64,000 nucleotides of DNA from Prorocentrum cordatum (GCA_963575745.1 CAUYUJ010012780.1:1111237-1175236), one strand, 5' to 3'; counted from the stretch's first letter, positions 11,456 to 23,029 are shown. Numbers and translations are program-made. Notes: generated from the sequence alone by a model not told the origin.

Positions 11456-11769
11456 AAGAGTGAGGTGTGTGTCGCGGGTGCGGCGCGGCAGGGAAGAAAA
11501 CCAGAACCCCACGAAGCATGTGGGGAAAAACAATGGATCCCCGCTCCGAGCTTCCAAGACGGCTCATGCAGACAACCAAGGACACAAATATTACCCAAGA
11601 TGCCTCGAAGACGGCCCAACATGGCCCCAAGGCCATACATATAGCCTCAAGCCGGATCTGCAACGTGGGCCGAAGAAACCAAACTCATAGATGTCACAAA
11701 GGTTGTTCGAATAACTGTAACATTCTCGCCTTTTCTAGCTTCCGTCAGCTCAAGGCGGCCCTAGAAGCC
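11456..11769. other. Short unique segment
   Basis: Unique sequence between the pentanucleotide repeat and the next GC-rich repeat. No gene seen. Confidence 0.4.
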
Positions 11770-12085
11770 TCCACAACGGCCCCATGACAGCTTTAGAGGC
11801 CCCCAGAAAGAGTCCCAAGATTACCCAAGAGGTCCCACGATGGCCCAAGATGCACCCAAGTCGGCCCAAGAAAGAGCCTCCTGTGGGACCCAAGACGGCT
11901 TAGGGAGAAGGCCTTTCGTCGACCCACGACGGCCCTACGACGGTCCCCAGACACCCACTATACGGCCAAGAGGGCCCCAAGACGGCCCAACAAAGCCCCA
12001 AGACGGAGAAAAGAGGCCGCCAAGACGGCCAAAGAGAGTCCCAAGGGACCCCCACGACTGCATCACAGGAGGCCAAGATAGCCCC
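11770..12085 (+). repeat. GC-rich degenerate repeat (CAAGACGGCCC type)
   Basis: Dozens of degenerate 10-14 bp phrases of the form CCCAAGACGGCC or CCCAAGAGGCC. The same family recurs at 17590-18125, 29060-29515, 37390-37860, 42905-43215 and 51175-51265 in this orientation, and at 30985-32035, 33190-33755 and 35005-35460 inverted. Translations rich in Pro, Arg and Lys come from the repeat. Confidence 0.85.
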
Positions 12086-12219
12086 GAAACAGCCCAAACG
12101 AGTTCCATGAGATGTTCTCGAATAGTGAGGGCGAAACATGTCACATGTGACGGTCTCCCTCCTGCTCCTTCTCCTCCTCCTCTTCATCGTCATCAGCATA
12201 CGTATCATCATCATGCTGT

Positions 12220-12229
12220 TGATGTTGAA

Positions 12230-12275
<46 letters not shown>

Positions 12276-12345
12276 GCATCATCATCAACGATATCATCAA
12301 CATCATCAACACCGCCACCATCATCCTCATCCTCATTCTCGATCC
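12220..12345. repeat. (GAT/ATC)n tract
   Basis: GAT triplet run (about 12228-12275) followed by ATC-rich sequence (to 12330). The two parts are complementary and could fold back. Confidence 0.9.
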
Positions 12346-12689
12346 CTCTACATGATAAACAAACCCTCGCTGTCGCTCACACAATCGTGTCGGTCGGGCG
12401 GGCCGGGCGTTTCGCATGAGACTTCCTCACAAACTGTAACCCTGATGCTGAACATTTGCAGTCGCTTTAAGCAAGGAGCGAAGGTGGTGTTCAGAATGTT
12501 GCTGTCGTCTTAGCGGCGGCGCTGAAGTCCCAGGAGCGATGTGTTCGCACGGTTGAAGATTATCTGAAAGGTTTTCAAATGTGGCACTTCCTGCATCGAA
12601 AACACATTCTTGAAGGGGCCGGTGCACATGGGACTTGGAGGGAGGGTGTATTGCAACGTCGCTGGTGCGTCTCCAGTTTACAGTGGTCC
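12346..12689. other. Unassigned segment between triplet tracts
   Basis: Unique sequence without a recognisable gene or repeat. Confidence 0.4.
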
Positions 12690-12738
12690 CAATCCCCCTC
12701 ATCATCATCACCATCCTCAATCTCATCAACCTCAGCCA

Positions 12739-12818
<80 letters not shown>

Positions 12819-12852
12819 CCATCATCATCAACGTCATCATCGTCATCAAGCA
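12690..12852. repeat. (ATC)n tract
   Basis: Long ATC/CAT run with a few interruptions. Poly-His, poly-Ser, poly-Ile, poly-Asp and poly-Met frames are all shadows of it. Confidence 0.95.
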
Positions 12853-12875
12853 TCCGTTTAAGGTCTGCGATAGAT

Positions 12876-13260
12876 TGGTCAAACCATGCACGCGTTGCGC
12901 CATAGGAAGCGCGATCCATGGGTTACGCCATCCATGCGTTGCATTTCGGGTTGCGTCATCTCAAGGTTGCGCCATTGATTGCGCGATCCACGGGCTGTGA
13001 GACCCACGTGTTGCGCCCTGGGCTGCGCACTCGGCAACCGACATGTAGAATGGCCTGCTACTATTTGCAGCATATGTGGCACGCCCAGCGGCCACTATTG
13101 CAGCGGCCTGCACTTGTTGCGCCCTAGGTCGCGCACTCGGCGGCAAAGAATAAGAGGGCCTGCAATTCGGATCATAAAACGGCCTGCTATCGCATACGTC
13201 ATAGGTTGCGCGCCCGACGACCAAACATAGAACGGCCTGCTAATCGTTGCGGACTGGGTG
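12876..13260. repeat. TTGCGC / ATCCATGG degenerate repeat
   Basis: Repeated phrases such as GGTTGCGCCAT, GCGCGATCCATGGG and TTGCGCCCTAGG, each 20-60 bp apart, spread over about 380 bp. A shorter stretch of the same phrases is at 8030-8115. The repeats are diverged and partly palindromic (GGCGCA/TGCGCC). Confidence 0.6.
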
Positions 13261-13269
13261 GCGCATCCA

Positions 13270-13680
13270 CGGGCCAAAAATCAGACGACGACGACGACGA
13301 CACCGACGACGAGAACGACGACGGCGATCGCAACGACGATAAAGACGACGAAAAGGCAGGAAGCAATCAGCGGCTGGCTGCCGCAGCGGGCGAGAGACCA
13401 CGACCGACGCAGGACGACAGACGACGCAGGACGACGGACGAGGACGGATGACGACAGCGACGACCACGACGGCGAACGACGACGTCCACGACCTATGACG
13501 GACGACAGCAACTGACGACGACGGGCGACGGACGACGACGATGACGGACGACGACAATCTCCAACGATACAACAGACAACGGACGACGACCACCGACACC
13601 GACGACGAGGGACGACGACCACGACCGACACTGTCGACGACGACGATGACGAGAAGCCGACGAGCGGCTGCGGCGGCGGC
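13270..13680. repeat. Degenerate GAC/ACG tract
   Basis: GACGACGACG with many substitutions, similar in composition to the tract at 6376-6640. Asp/Arg/Thr and Val/Ser frames are composition artefacts. Confidence 0.8.
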
Positions 13681-14500
13681 CGACACGGCTGGACCGCCTC
13701 GAGGTCGTGCAAAAAAGAGCCTCGAGCACAGACACAAGAACAAGAACAAGGACCCCCCCGCGTGTTGGCACCAACACTAGGGATCTGCGGGTGTGGCGCC
13801 GGAGCGCCACTCAACGCTGCGAGCGTCACAACGTGGACAAAAGCCTAGGGGAGGAGGAGGAGAAGGACGACGACGAGTGAGAGAAAGCGTGGCCCGGTCA
13901 GAAATCGAGAATATTGGAGCGCATGGGTTATTCATGCAGCGCGTTCACGCGTGGTGCGACGTACAAGTTGTTCCAAGATTAAGCCAAGAATCCGTCGAAA
14001 CAACATTGAGGATCGATGAATTACTCATGTCATCACATCCCAATGTATCTGCAACATGTTTTCTTGTGTCATCGATCCACCTGGTTTGGGTATTCCCGTC
14101 CTGCGTCAGGCATGGTTTTCTGGATCGTGTTGTGGAATCCATTGAATAACCTGCCGCATCCACTCCGTTTCCCCCATGGTACCCAACTTCCGTACCCAAT
14201 GCCATTTCATGTGCCGCACCGTCGAGACCCAACCGCCGCTTCTTATCTTCGCCATTACTGCTTCAGCCTTGTGCGTGGACCGCTTGATCCAATCGACCCA
14301 TTGGTTCAAATAACAGCGTTCACATGATTGTCGCCATCATCATGAATCAAAGCGAGGGGGCAGAACGGTCATTCGATATCCCTGGGTGCGTGGCTGACTA
14401 AATAATCCGTGGTGGGAATTATGCTTGTTGCGTTGTTGTTGGTGTCGTTCTTGTTGTTGTTGTGATTATTGTTGTTGTTGAAAATGTTCATTGGTTTGAG

Positions 14501-14533
<33 letters not shown>

Positions 14534-15204
14534 ACACTATTACTTCTAAAGAATTATTATTGTTGGACCCCCTGGTGCACGCCCCCCGCCCAAAACCTAG
14601 GCCGCAGCTACATTTTCATCATTTTTCTGCGAAAGCTTCAGAAAAGTGGATTACCCCCGGATCCGGTTTTTTGTTGACGCTCGTTTTCCCTTGCAAAAAA
14701 CAATAGAAAATGAAAATTCTTGTTCTTAGTTGATCAAATTTCAAGAATCCCTTGCAAAAAATAAGGTAAAGTGGACATTCGCGCTCGCAAGACGAAATCC
14801 TTCCAAAACCTTAGGTTTCGTAACGATTTTAACATAAAAACATCAACAACCCAATGGTTTTTTAAGAAAAAATTGTCAAAATGTCCTTCCGCGCGCTCTT
14901 GCGGATTCATAGGAAACACACCACTTTTTAAACATTTCTGTCAAAAGGGTCTTTGCGTGCTACTTCTTCAGGTGCTTAGCCTCTGTGGGTGTGTACCCCA
15001 CGCCAGTGTAGTAGCCAGGGTCGTCCGCACGCCACGAAGTGAAGTGTCCCAACGTCATAGGGCGGGAAGCTGGGTGTGGGTGGTCTCGAAGAGTCGTTTG
15101 GATATTTGGTAGAGCTTGAACGGCCCCCCCACGAAGTGGGGGTATTGGCTGGTGTCGCAAGAAAACCCTGGCACTGGGGAGAACACTGAGCGTTCGGGTA
15201 AAAT
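13681..15204. other. Unassigned region with TTG tract and AT-rich island
   Basis: No supported gene. A GTT/TTG-rich tract lies at 14425-14535. An AT-rich island at 14690-14900 contains CCAAAACCTTAGGTTTCG (14804-14821), which resembles the AT core of the composite GC repeat. Near 15123-15142 is a small perfect palindrome around CCCCACGAAGTGGGG. Confidence 0.4.
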
Positions 15205-15410
15205 GATTGTTGTTGTTGTTGTTGTTGTTGTTTAATGTCGTCGTCCCACCGGCGACCCACCCCGCGACCCACCCGCGACCCACTCGCGACCCACTCGCGA
15301 CCCAACCGCGACCCACCCCGCGACCGACCCATCCGCGGCCGACCCGCGACCCACCCGCGACCCACCCCGCGACCCACCCGCGACCCACCCCGCGACCCAC
15401 CCTCAAAGAG
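15205..15410. repeat. (TTG)n tail and 11-bp CGCGACCCACC array
   Basis: A pure GTT run (15205-15232), read as AAC on the minus strand, is followed by about 15 units of roughly 11 bp (CCCACCCGCGA with small indels, 15240-15410). A further short block of the same unit is at 15568-15650. The triplet run lies downstream of the retrotransposon and could be its simple-repeat tail. That link is inference. Confidence 0.75.
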
Positions 15411-16179
15411 CAAAAACCACCCGGACCCGACAACCGACGTTTACAAAACGGCCCAAGGCGTTGACTAAACAGCCCTGCCCTGTTCGACTCATTCCTTGTG
15501 TGCGTTTACTAAACGACTTCGCTTGCATGGGTGATTATTATCGGGTAAATTTTCTGCCCACTACACCCGCGACCCACCCGCGACCCAACAACACCCCTTC
15601 CGCGACGCACCAGCGACACATTTGCGACCCACCCGCGGCCGACCCACATTAGCTCGACGAACAAATCGGCGCCTGCGGCGGGCTGCTTGCGCCTGCCGCA
15701 ATCGCAAGCAGACGGCTTCTCCAGACTCCCACAAACTGCCGACGCCCCCACCGCCCCCTCACTCTGATCCACATCTGCGGAGTGCTACGTATTCGGCGTG
15801 GGCTTCAGTGGGTTGTTGTCGACGTCACATCCATCGTCGCCATCTTCGGCGGAAGTATGGTGGGTATTGTCGTGCTGCTTGCTGGTGGGAGAGCCAAGTG
15901 CTTGCTGTGATTTTGGGGTAATGGTGTTTGCGGAAGTGCGCCGTGGTACCCGCACACTAATTCGAAACGTTCGTCGTTGTGTTTGCCAAGGTAGATTTGC
16001 TAAGTCGGTCGTGGGCGTCTTACTTACGCTGCCGTAACTAATAGTCGGTGTGTTGGTTCCGCGAAAGAGGCGTAGTCGGTCTGACTGAGAATACGTTCGT
16101 CCAGTAACTTGTTGTTTCAACATGTGAAATGTCCGCGGTGTAATGTAATGTAGCAGCCGTCCAAAATATTTCGTGCTGC

Positions 16180-17447
16180 GTTATGACGGCACAATGTCGG
16201 TATTCATGCCAAGCGCGTGCACGCAATCGGGTGTACGTGTGTTGCGTGATGGTCTGTGGCCGTTGTGCATGATCGTCGTTTTGCCCGGATGAATTCCTAC
16301 GCCTGCTTTGCCCGCTTTAGTGATGAGGTCGGCAAGCGTACGAACCAAGTGGTTTAGCGACCCAACAAACAAAACTAGTGTCATCTGCGAAACGAAAGTT
16401 GGGGAGTCGGCCATTCGTGTGTAGTTGGATCCTGAAGCCATAACCCTTGGATGCCTTTTGTTGTTTGCCTCGCCTCATGATGCTCTCTGACACGCTGTTG
16501 AACAGCAGTGAGCTGAGGGGATCGCCTTACGTTGTCCCCCGCAGGACGTTGACTTGTCTGCTTGCGCGGTCTGTCTTAACTGGGTCCGTCTGGTCATGGT
16601 AGGAGTTTCGAAAGCAACTGGGTGTACGGTGCGGGTTGATGCTGCACTGCAGGCGACTGCCGTATGCTGGCGCGCGTACATGCTGTCGAATGCCTTTTTG
16701 AAGTCCACTGTGGCTGACCACATGGGGAAATGCCGTTCGTCCGCGGTTTCTTGCAGCATGGATGTCTTGAAACAATGGTCGGTGGTGCTGCGGCGGGGTC
16801 GGAAGCCAGCTTGGTCGGTGCTTTGGCTGCTGTCCCAGAGCGGATGCAGCTGGTTGTACAGAAGCCGCGGGATGAGCTTGTACATCATGGGTCTGCTAGC
16901 CATTGGGCTGAAATTCTCTGGGCGCTGTGGTCTCCAATGTTGTGAAACACTTGAATTGGGTTATTGTGTGCCGCCAATTTCTCCGCGTCGGCGAGCCACG
17001 TGTGATGATCTTGTGTACATGTCGAGAAGGACAGAGTGCAGTGCCGCCCCCTCCAGATTTCAGCATCTCGGTTGATATTCCAAAGACGTCAGCAGCTCTG
17101 GTAGACCGCAGCCGGAGCAATGTTGTCTCAATTGAGTTCTGTGTGAATGGTGGGGTGACGTCGCTTTGTGCGTCGCGTTCAGGGCGATCGTCGCTGGAGT
17201 TGTTGTTGCGGTCGGTGACGTTGTACAAGTCCTGGTAGAACGCCGCGAACACGTCGACGCTGGTCTGTCGGTCGTGCTGCATTACCCCGGCGTTGTCCGT
17301 CATGCTCGTGATGATCGTTCGCTTTTTAGTTTTGTCGACGCTGATACGCTTCAAATCCTTGTATTCCGAAAATCCGCCGACCCTGTCGGCGTGTGGAAGA
17401 AGCTTCTCCGTCTGTTCCCTCCTCGGCGAAATTGAGCAACGTCGCAA
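16180..17447 (-). pseudogene. LINE reverse transcriptase, frameshifted
   Basis: Segments in successive frames match the LINE RT pattern. They are KRTIITSMTDNAGV and DVFAAFYQDLYNVTD (about 17340-17230), RAADVFGISTEMLKSGGG (near 17100), NWRHTITQ (near 16970), ENFSPMASRPMMYKLI (near 16900), STDQAGFRPRRSTTDH, VDFKKAFDSM (16683-16712, RT motif A), VNVLRGTT-stop-GDPLSSLLFN (TAA at 16529-16527 where CAA is expected), and FRFADDTSFV (FADD at 16391-16380, the catalytic motif). At least three frame changes occur: before ENFSP, after DSM and after FADDTSFV. The stop is a C-to-T change on the coding strand. Key catalytic residues are still legible, so decay is moderate. Confidence 0.85.
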
Positions 17448-17454
17448 TTGAGTC

Positions 17455-18170
17455 GAAGGGAGGCCCCTTCCCTTTGATCCCTTCCCCGCCGGGGGGGGGG
17501 GGTCCCGGGGGGGGTCCCGGGGGGGCCCCGGGTTTTTACGCCGCCCCCCGGGGCGGGTCCCGGGGGGGGTCCCGGGTTTTTACGCCGCCCCCCCGGGGAA
17601 TCCCGGAACCCCAAAAAGTACCAAGACGGGCCAAGAGTGCCCACAGAGGCCACCAAGACGATCCAAGAGGGCGCCAAATCGCCGAATGATCTGTCCAAGA
17701 CGCCTCGACGGCCTCCAGACGGCCCAAGAGGCCTGCGAGACGCCCCAAGAGGCTTCCAGGACCGTTCCCACGAGCGCCCCAAGAGGCACAAATCATGGAT
17801 TTCCCACACGGTTTTTTCCAAGATTGTTTTGCGTTTTCGCCTCTTCCGCTTCCCCACGCGCCAAGACTGCCCAAGAGGCTCCTCAGATCGCCCCGACACA
17901 ACCCATGAGGCCCCCGAGAGGGTCTCCAAACGGCCCAAATGTGCCCCAAGACGGCCCAAAACGCCTCCCAGATTCACAAAAGGCCCCCAAAACGGTTCCA
18001 AGAGAGCGCCCAGACGGGGGACCCGAACGGACATTTCGAGCCCTCAGCCCCGAGAAGCTCCCAAGAGGCCCTCCAGGAAGCCTACAGAGGCCCCCAGAGG
18101 CTCCCGAGAGGCCCCAAAAAATCTCCTAGGAAGCTACAAAACAAACTAGGAAGTTACAAAACAACCAGGT
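17455..18170 (+). repeat. Composite GC-rich repeat inserted in the LINE
   Basis: Begins with G-runs and repeated GGGGTCCCGGG blocks (17485-17595), then degenerate CCAAGACGGCC/AAGAGGCCCC phrases to 18125. An AT-rich core (about 17790-17860, reverse orientation) reads ATGATTTGTGCCTCTTGGGG on the minus strand. It lies between the linker and RT of the LINE, so it arrived after the LINE. Confidence 0.7.
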
Positions 18171-18769
18171 ATTCCCTCCTCTTCGAACTTGTCCTCCTCC
18201 TCCGCCTGTTCCTCCTCCTCCCATCACAGAACGGAGGAGGGACACTTTCCCGAGCGCGGCAAGCGCGCTTCCAACGCCTCCGACGTCCGACAGCGCCTCG
18301 CAGCCACCGTCCGATCCGCGAAGGCTGGGGCGCCCAGACGACAGGGTCGTCTCCAGGGTCGGCGGCATCGGCCGCAAGGCCTTCGCAATATGCGTTCGAT
18401 TTTAGCCTGCGGACTGCCCGTTTGATAGCACAGATTAATTCGCGGATGTGTTTGTTGAGTCTGCTTCGTGTGGCTGTCTCGTGGGTTGGTGTGTCTCGTC
18501 TCTGTTGGAGTAGTTGCGTGGGTGCGTCGCTCGTTGGGCGGTTGCTTCGCTGGCGGTGGATGCTCGGAGGTCGTAGCTGCAACAACACATCTCTGATTTG
18601 CTGCCCGATGTATGCGCATTTGAATTGTAACCGCGTCTCCGCTAGCAGTACGTCGAGATGCTCACAAAGTGCTTGCTGATAATGCGTCGTGACGGTTGGA
18701 GGCCATGTTGGTCGCGGGTGGTGTTGCTGTCGCGTGTTGTTCGTCGCCCGCTGCTTGGATGGTTCTCAC

Positions 18770-19345
18770 AATGCATGACAACCGCATGGCATGATGATCA
18801 GATCCCATGTCAATGTCGGCGGTAGACTAACAATATTGGGCTGTCCGCCACATGGTTTTGTTCATCAAGCGATGATCAATTTGACTGTCAACCTTCTGAG
18901 GCGATGTGAACATGACTAATGTGTCGTCCTGCTCGTAAAAGAATGTGTTGGCAAACTAGAGTCACTGGTTGGTGGCCCATTGTCTTGACCGGTGCCCTCG
19001 AACGTGTGTTGTGCCTGTCCCGTGCCGGCCCAGAGTACACTTTGAATCGTGCGGCGAGCATTGTCCAGCACGTGCGTTGCAATCGGCTCCGACGACGGTC
19101 ATCATGCGCTCTGCATGTGCTTCTTGGCAAATCTAGGGTAGCGTATCGTACATGGTGTTAACATGCTTGTCGCCATAACCGCTGTGAGGAAAATACGCAC
19201 TAACCACTCGTAACCTCAATGAACATCTCTTTGTTCTGTTCATATGCTATTATTTCAGTACTTGGATGGAAGGAAACTACATGCTTGACCCATGTTTCGT
19301 GTAACATGATGCCGATTCCAAGCACAGACACACCCTTTGGAAGTT
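18770..19345 (-). pseudogene. LINE AP-endonuclease domain, degenerate
   Basis: In one minus-strand frame RLRVVSAYFPHSGYGDKHV is followed by MMTVVGADCNARAG (the usual GDFN region), ANTFFYEQDDTLVMFTSP, VDSQIDHRLMNKTMW and DIDMGSDHHAMRLSCIV (near 18815-18780), which ends with the SDH signature of AP-endonuclease-type domains. Several in-frame stops interrupt it. Before it, VLGIGIMLHETW lies in another frame, so a frameshift is also present. Confidence 0.75.
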
Positions 19346-19350
19346 GACAG

Positions 19351-20990
19351 CGATTCGAGAGACTTCTAGATTCAAGCCTTGGCGGCTTGACATGGCCAAT
19401 GACATAGCCAAAAATGGCAATGGGTTCATGTCGTGACGGCTTGTGCGTTGGCTCCTGCCACCGCGCGGATCGTTCAACAATGGACTGTCCCGGATTTCCG
19501 ATAGCGCCAATCTCTCGATGTAAGCCGATTCCGGGCTGCCGGCGGCGGTTATCCTTGAACGACCGCGCTGGGGTCGCCGCCGCGTCGACACGGCAAGAAC
19601 CGACCGTACGGCATGGCCGTGGCCGGGGCAGCGACCCGAGAGACCTCCAGATTCAAGCCTCGGCGGCATGACTCGCCCACGGCCACGCCAAGCCACCGAA
19701 GCGAGGCGCTCGTCGGTCGCCGGCGTGGCCGTGGTCGTGACCGGGGCAGTTCGTCGGTCCTCGGCCGCGGTCTCGGGATGGCGGTGGCCGACGACCGAGC
19801 GAGCGCCTCGGCGGGGCCGTGGCCGAAGCAGTCGTCGGTCGTCGATGTCGTCGGCGGGCTCGCGGGGCTCGGCGCGCGAAGCCTGCGCCAGGCGTTCCCG
19901 CAGCGAGGCCGCTTCGCACTCGCGCTCAGCAGCCAGGGCCTCGGCGGCGCTCCGGCGTCCCCGCGCATGCGGGCGCCGCTCGCAAATCGCCGCCGCCGCA
20001 AGTCGGCGTCGCCGTCTTCTCGTTAAGACGAAGCCAGCCAAGACGAAAATCTCTGAGATCTGGCGGCTCTGGAGGATGTCTCGGGCACCGCGGCCCTCTC
20101 AGATCCAGAAAGCTGTGGGACGGATCGCCGCTCGTCCCTCGTCATCGCCCCATCCGACTCCTCCCCGTTGGCGCGTCATCGGCGACGTTGGTCGTCGCCA
20201 TCGGTCGTCGTCGTCATGCGTCGTTGTCCGTCGCCCATCGTCGTCCGCCGTTCAATTGTCCTCCGTCGGCCGTCGTCGCCGGTCGGCGGTCGTCCGCCGG
20301 CGCCCATTCGTCCGTCGGCGCCCGTCGTCGCCTTTCGTCGGCGTCGTGCGCAAAGGCTTGCTTTTGTTACTTGTCGCGCTACTGGCCGTCACCCGCCCCC
20401 GCCCCCCGCCGTCAAGTCTCGCGCCGGCGCCGTTGGGGAAAACTTAAGAATAGCCAAAGACAGCGAGGATGGCAGATATACCTGCAAGGACCTGCTACGG
20501 CAAGGCGCGCGTACCTGTAACGATCTGTGACAGTAGAATGCTTTCCTTATCTCCTCTTCTTGTTCCTTATCGTCCTAGTCTTTCTCGCAGTCCTCATCGT
20601 CGTCGGCGTCGTCGTAGCTTTGATCCTGTCGTCCTCGCTTTCATTATATTGAAGGGCGTTTCGTGCCAGGACAGATAATGGGGAGGGACTTGGGGGGAGG
20701 GAATGGGCGAGGCAGGCGAGCTCGGCCAGGCCGGAACGACCTGTTTGATTTCACTTATGTTTTCGATTCGTGTTCAGGTGCGTTGCTTTGGTGTGTGTGT
20801 GCGTGGACGCTTCAAGGCCCTGGAAAACAAAATTGCCTCGTCGTCGTCCTCCTCTCCACTTCTTTTCCCGAACATCCTCTTTTGGTCGCCGTGTTTCCCA
20901 ACCATCCTGTGGTGTTGGGTCCCGCGTTCCTTGCCTCTCTTCCCCCTCCTCCCTCATCCCCTCCTCGCCGATTCCCTCAACATGTTTTTG
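19351..20990. other. GC-rich unassigned region with a 43-bp duplication
   Basis: No supported gene; long Arg/Ala/Ser frames occur on both strands because of GC and TCG/CGT triplet bias (notably 20150-20400). A 43-bp phrase at 19348-19391 recurs at 19629-19671 with mostly C-to-T differences. Confidence 0.4.
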
Positions 20991-20994
20991 TTTC

Positions 20995-23010
20995 GGCACG
21001 CCCCTCACACGGTTGGTGGCCCCATAAAAGGGGGCCCCACCGAAGGCCCAGATGCCAGCGTTCGCATGCGCCCATCGCACCCATTTTGGCACGCCCCTCC
21101 GACGTTTCGTGACCCGAGAAGGAACCCCACCGGAGGCCCACATGCCAGCGTTCGCGCGCGCCCACCGCACAGTCAACCCAACCGAAAACCCACCTGTTAG
21201 CGTTCGCGCGCGCCCACCGCACCCATTCTGGCACACCCCTCACACGTTTCGTGGCCCCCGAATGAGCCCCGCGCAAGGCCCAAATGCCAGCGTTCACATG
21301 CGCCCACCCCTTCGAGTGTGGCACGACCTTCGAGCGCTTCGTGGCCCCATCAGAAGCCCCACGGATGGCCCAAACGTCAGCGTTCGCAAGCGCTCACCGC
21401 ACCAATTTTGGCACGCCCTTCGCACGCTCCGTGGCACCATACGGAGCCCCACCGAAGGCCCAAACGCCAGCGCTCGCATGCGCCCACCCCGCCCATTTTG
21501 GCACACCCTTCATACGCTTCGCGGCCCTATAAGGGGACCCAACCGAAGACACAAGTTGCCACACGGGGAGCCCCACCAAAGGCCCAAGTTTCAGCGTTCG
21601 CACGCATCCACTCCACCCATTGTGACGCGCATTGTTCCTAGGCTTCGTTGCCCCATAACACACCCCACCGAAGGCCCACATGCCAGCGCTCGCATGTGCG
21701 TGGCCCCCCTAGGGAGCCCCACAAAAAGGCCCAAAAGCCAGCGTTCGCACGCGCCCGCCAAACCCATTTTGGCACGCCCCTCCTACGTTTCGTGGCCCTA
21801 GAAGGAACCCCACCGAAGGCCCAAACGCCAGCGTTCGCACGCGCCCACCCCGCTCATTTTGGCTCACCCTTCACACGTTTCGTGGCCCTACATGGAGCCC
21901 CACCGAAGACCCAAATGCCAGCGTTTGCACGCGCCCACCGAAACCATTGTGGTACGCCCCTCACGCGCGTCGTTGCCCCAAAGGGACCCCCACCGAAGGC
22001 CCACATGACAGCGTTCGCATGCGCCCACCGCACACATTTTGGCACGCCCCTTCCGACGCTTCGTGGCAACATAGGGAGTCCAACCACAAGCCCAAATGCC
22101 ACCGTTCGCACGCGCCCACCGCGCCCATTTTTGCACACCCTCCACATGCTTCGTAACCCTATAGGGAGCCCCACCGAAGGCCCACATGCCAGCGCTCGCA
22201 TGCGCCCACCCGTTCGATTGCGGCACGACCTTCGAGCGCTTCGTGGCCCCATAAGAAGCCCCACGGAAGGCCCAAATGTCAGCGTTCGCAAGCGCCCACT
22301 GCGCCCATTTTGGCACGCCCCTCACACGGCTGGTGGCCCCATAAAGGGGGCCCTACCGAAGGCCCACATGCCAGCGTGGCACAAATGCCGGCGCTGGCAC
22401 AAATGCCAGCGTTCGCACGCGCCCGCCAAACCCGTTGTGGCACGCCCTTTGGGCGTTTCGATGCCCCATGGGGCGCCCCACCGAAGGCCCAAATGCCAGC
22501 GTTTGCATGCGCCCACCGCACCCATTTTGGCACGCCCCTCGCACGCTTCGCGACCCCATAAGAAGCCCCACGGAAGGCCCAAACGTCAGCGTACGCAAGC
22601 GCCCACCGCACCCATTTTGGCACACCCCTCACACGGTTGGTGGCCTCATAAAATGGAACCCTACCGAAGGCCCACGTGCCAGCGCTCGCACGCGCCCACC
22701 CCGCCCATTTTGGCACACCCTTCACACGTTTCGGAGACCTACATGGAGCCCCACCAAAGGCCCAAACGCCAGCGTTCGCAAGCGCCCACCGCACCAATTC
22801 TGGCACACTCTCCACATGCTTCGTGGCCCCATAGAGAGCCCCACCGAAGGCCCACAAGCCAGCGCTCGCATACGCCCATCGCACCCATTTTGGCACGGCC
22901 CTCACAAGTTTCGTGACCCATCGGGGGCCCCACCGAAAGCCCACATGCCTGCGCTCGCATGCGCCCACCGCACCCATTTTGGCACATCCTTCGCACGCCT
23001 GGTAGCCCCA
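20995..23010. repeat. 90-bp tandem array B (about 22 diverged copies)
   Basis: Units repeat every 90 bp (e.g. GGCAC at 21230, 21320, 21410 and 21500), with a longer first interval near 21088-21230. Each unit has CCCATTTTGGCACGCCC, a TTCGTGGCCCC phrase, CCCCACCGAAGGCCCA and GCCAGCGTTCGCACGCGCCC. Copies differ at 10-25 percent of positions but almost always keep length 90, so several frames remain open (422 residues on the plus strand from 21648, 282 on the minus strand). The sequence is unrelated to array A. No coding function is shown. Confidence 0.92.
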
Positions 23011-23029
23011 AAAAGAGCTCCACCGAATC

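Larger units (their letters stand above)
15785..19350 (-). mobile_element. Degenerate LINE (non-LTR retrotransposon), minus strand
   Basis: Reading the minus strand from 19350 downwards gives, in order, an AP-endonuclease-like domain (19345-18770), a basic linker (18760-18190), a reverse transcriptase (17447-16180) and a C-terminal segment (16130-15900) with SDRLRLFRGTNTPTISYGS, matching the position after the RT where many LINEs read LRLF...TPT.LYG. The frames are broken by several frameshifts and stops, so the copy is dead. The linker and RT are separated by a 0.7-kb GC-rich repeat (17455-18170), which appears to have inserted later. No poly-A is visible; the GTT run at 15205-15232 may be the tail. 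Target-site duplications were not identified. Confidence 0.85.

Noticed and set aside
8289-11663. Repeat proteins of 408-671 residues in array A
   Set aside because: Open in four frames at once because the unit is 90 bp; indels break each frame and no domain is present.
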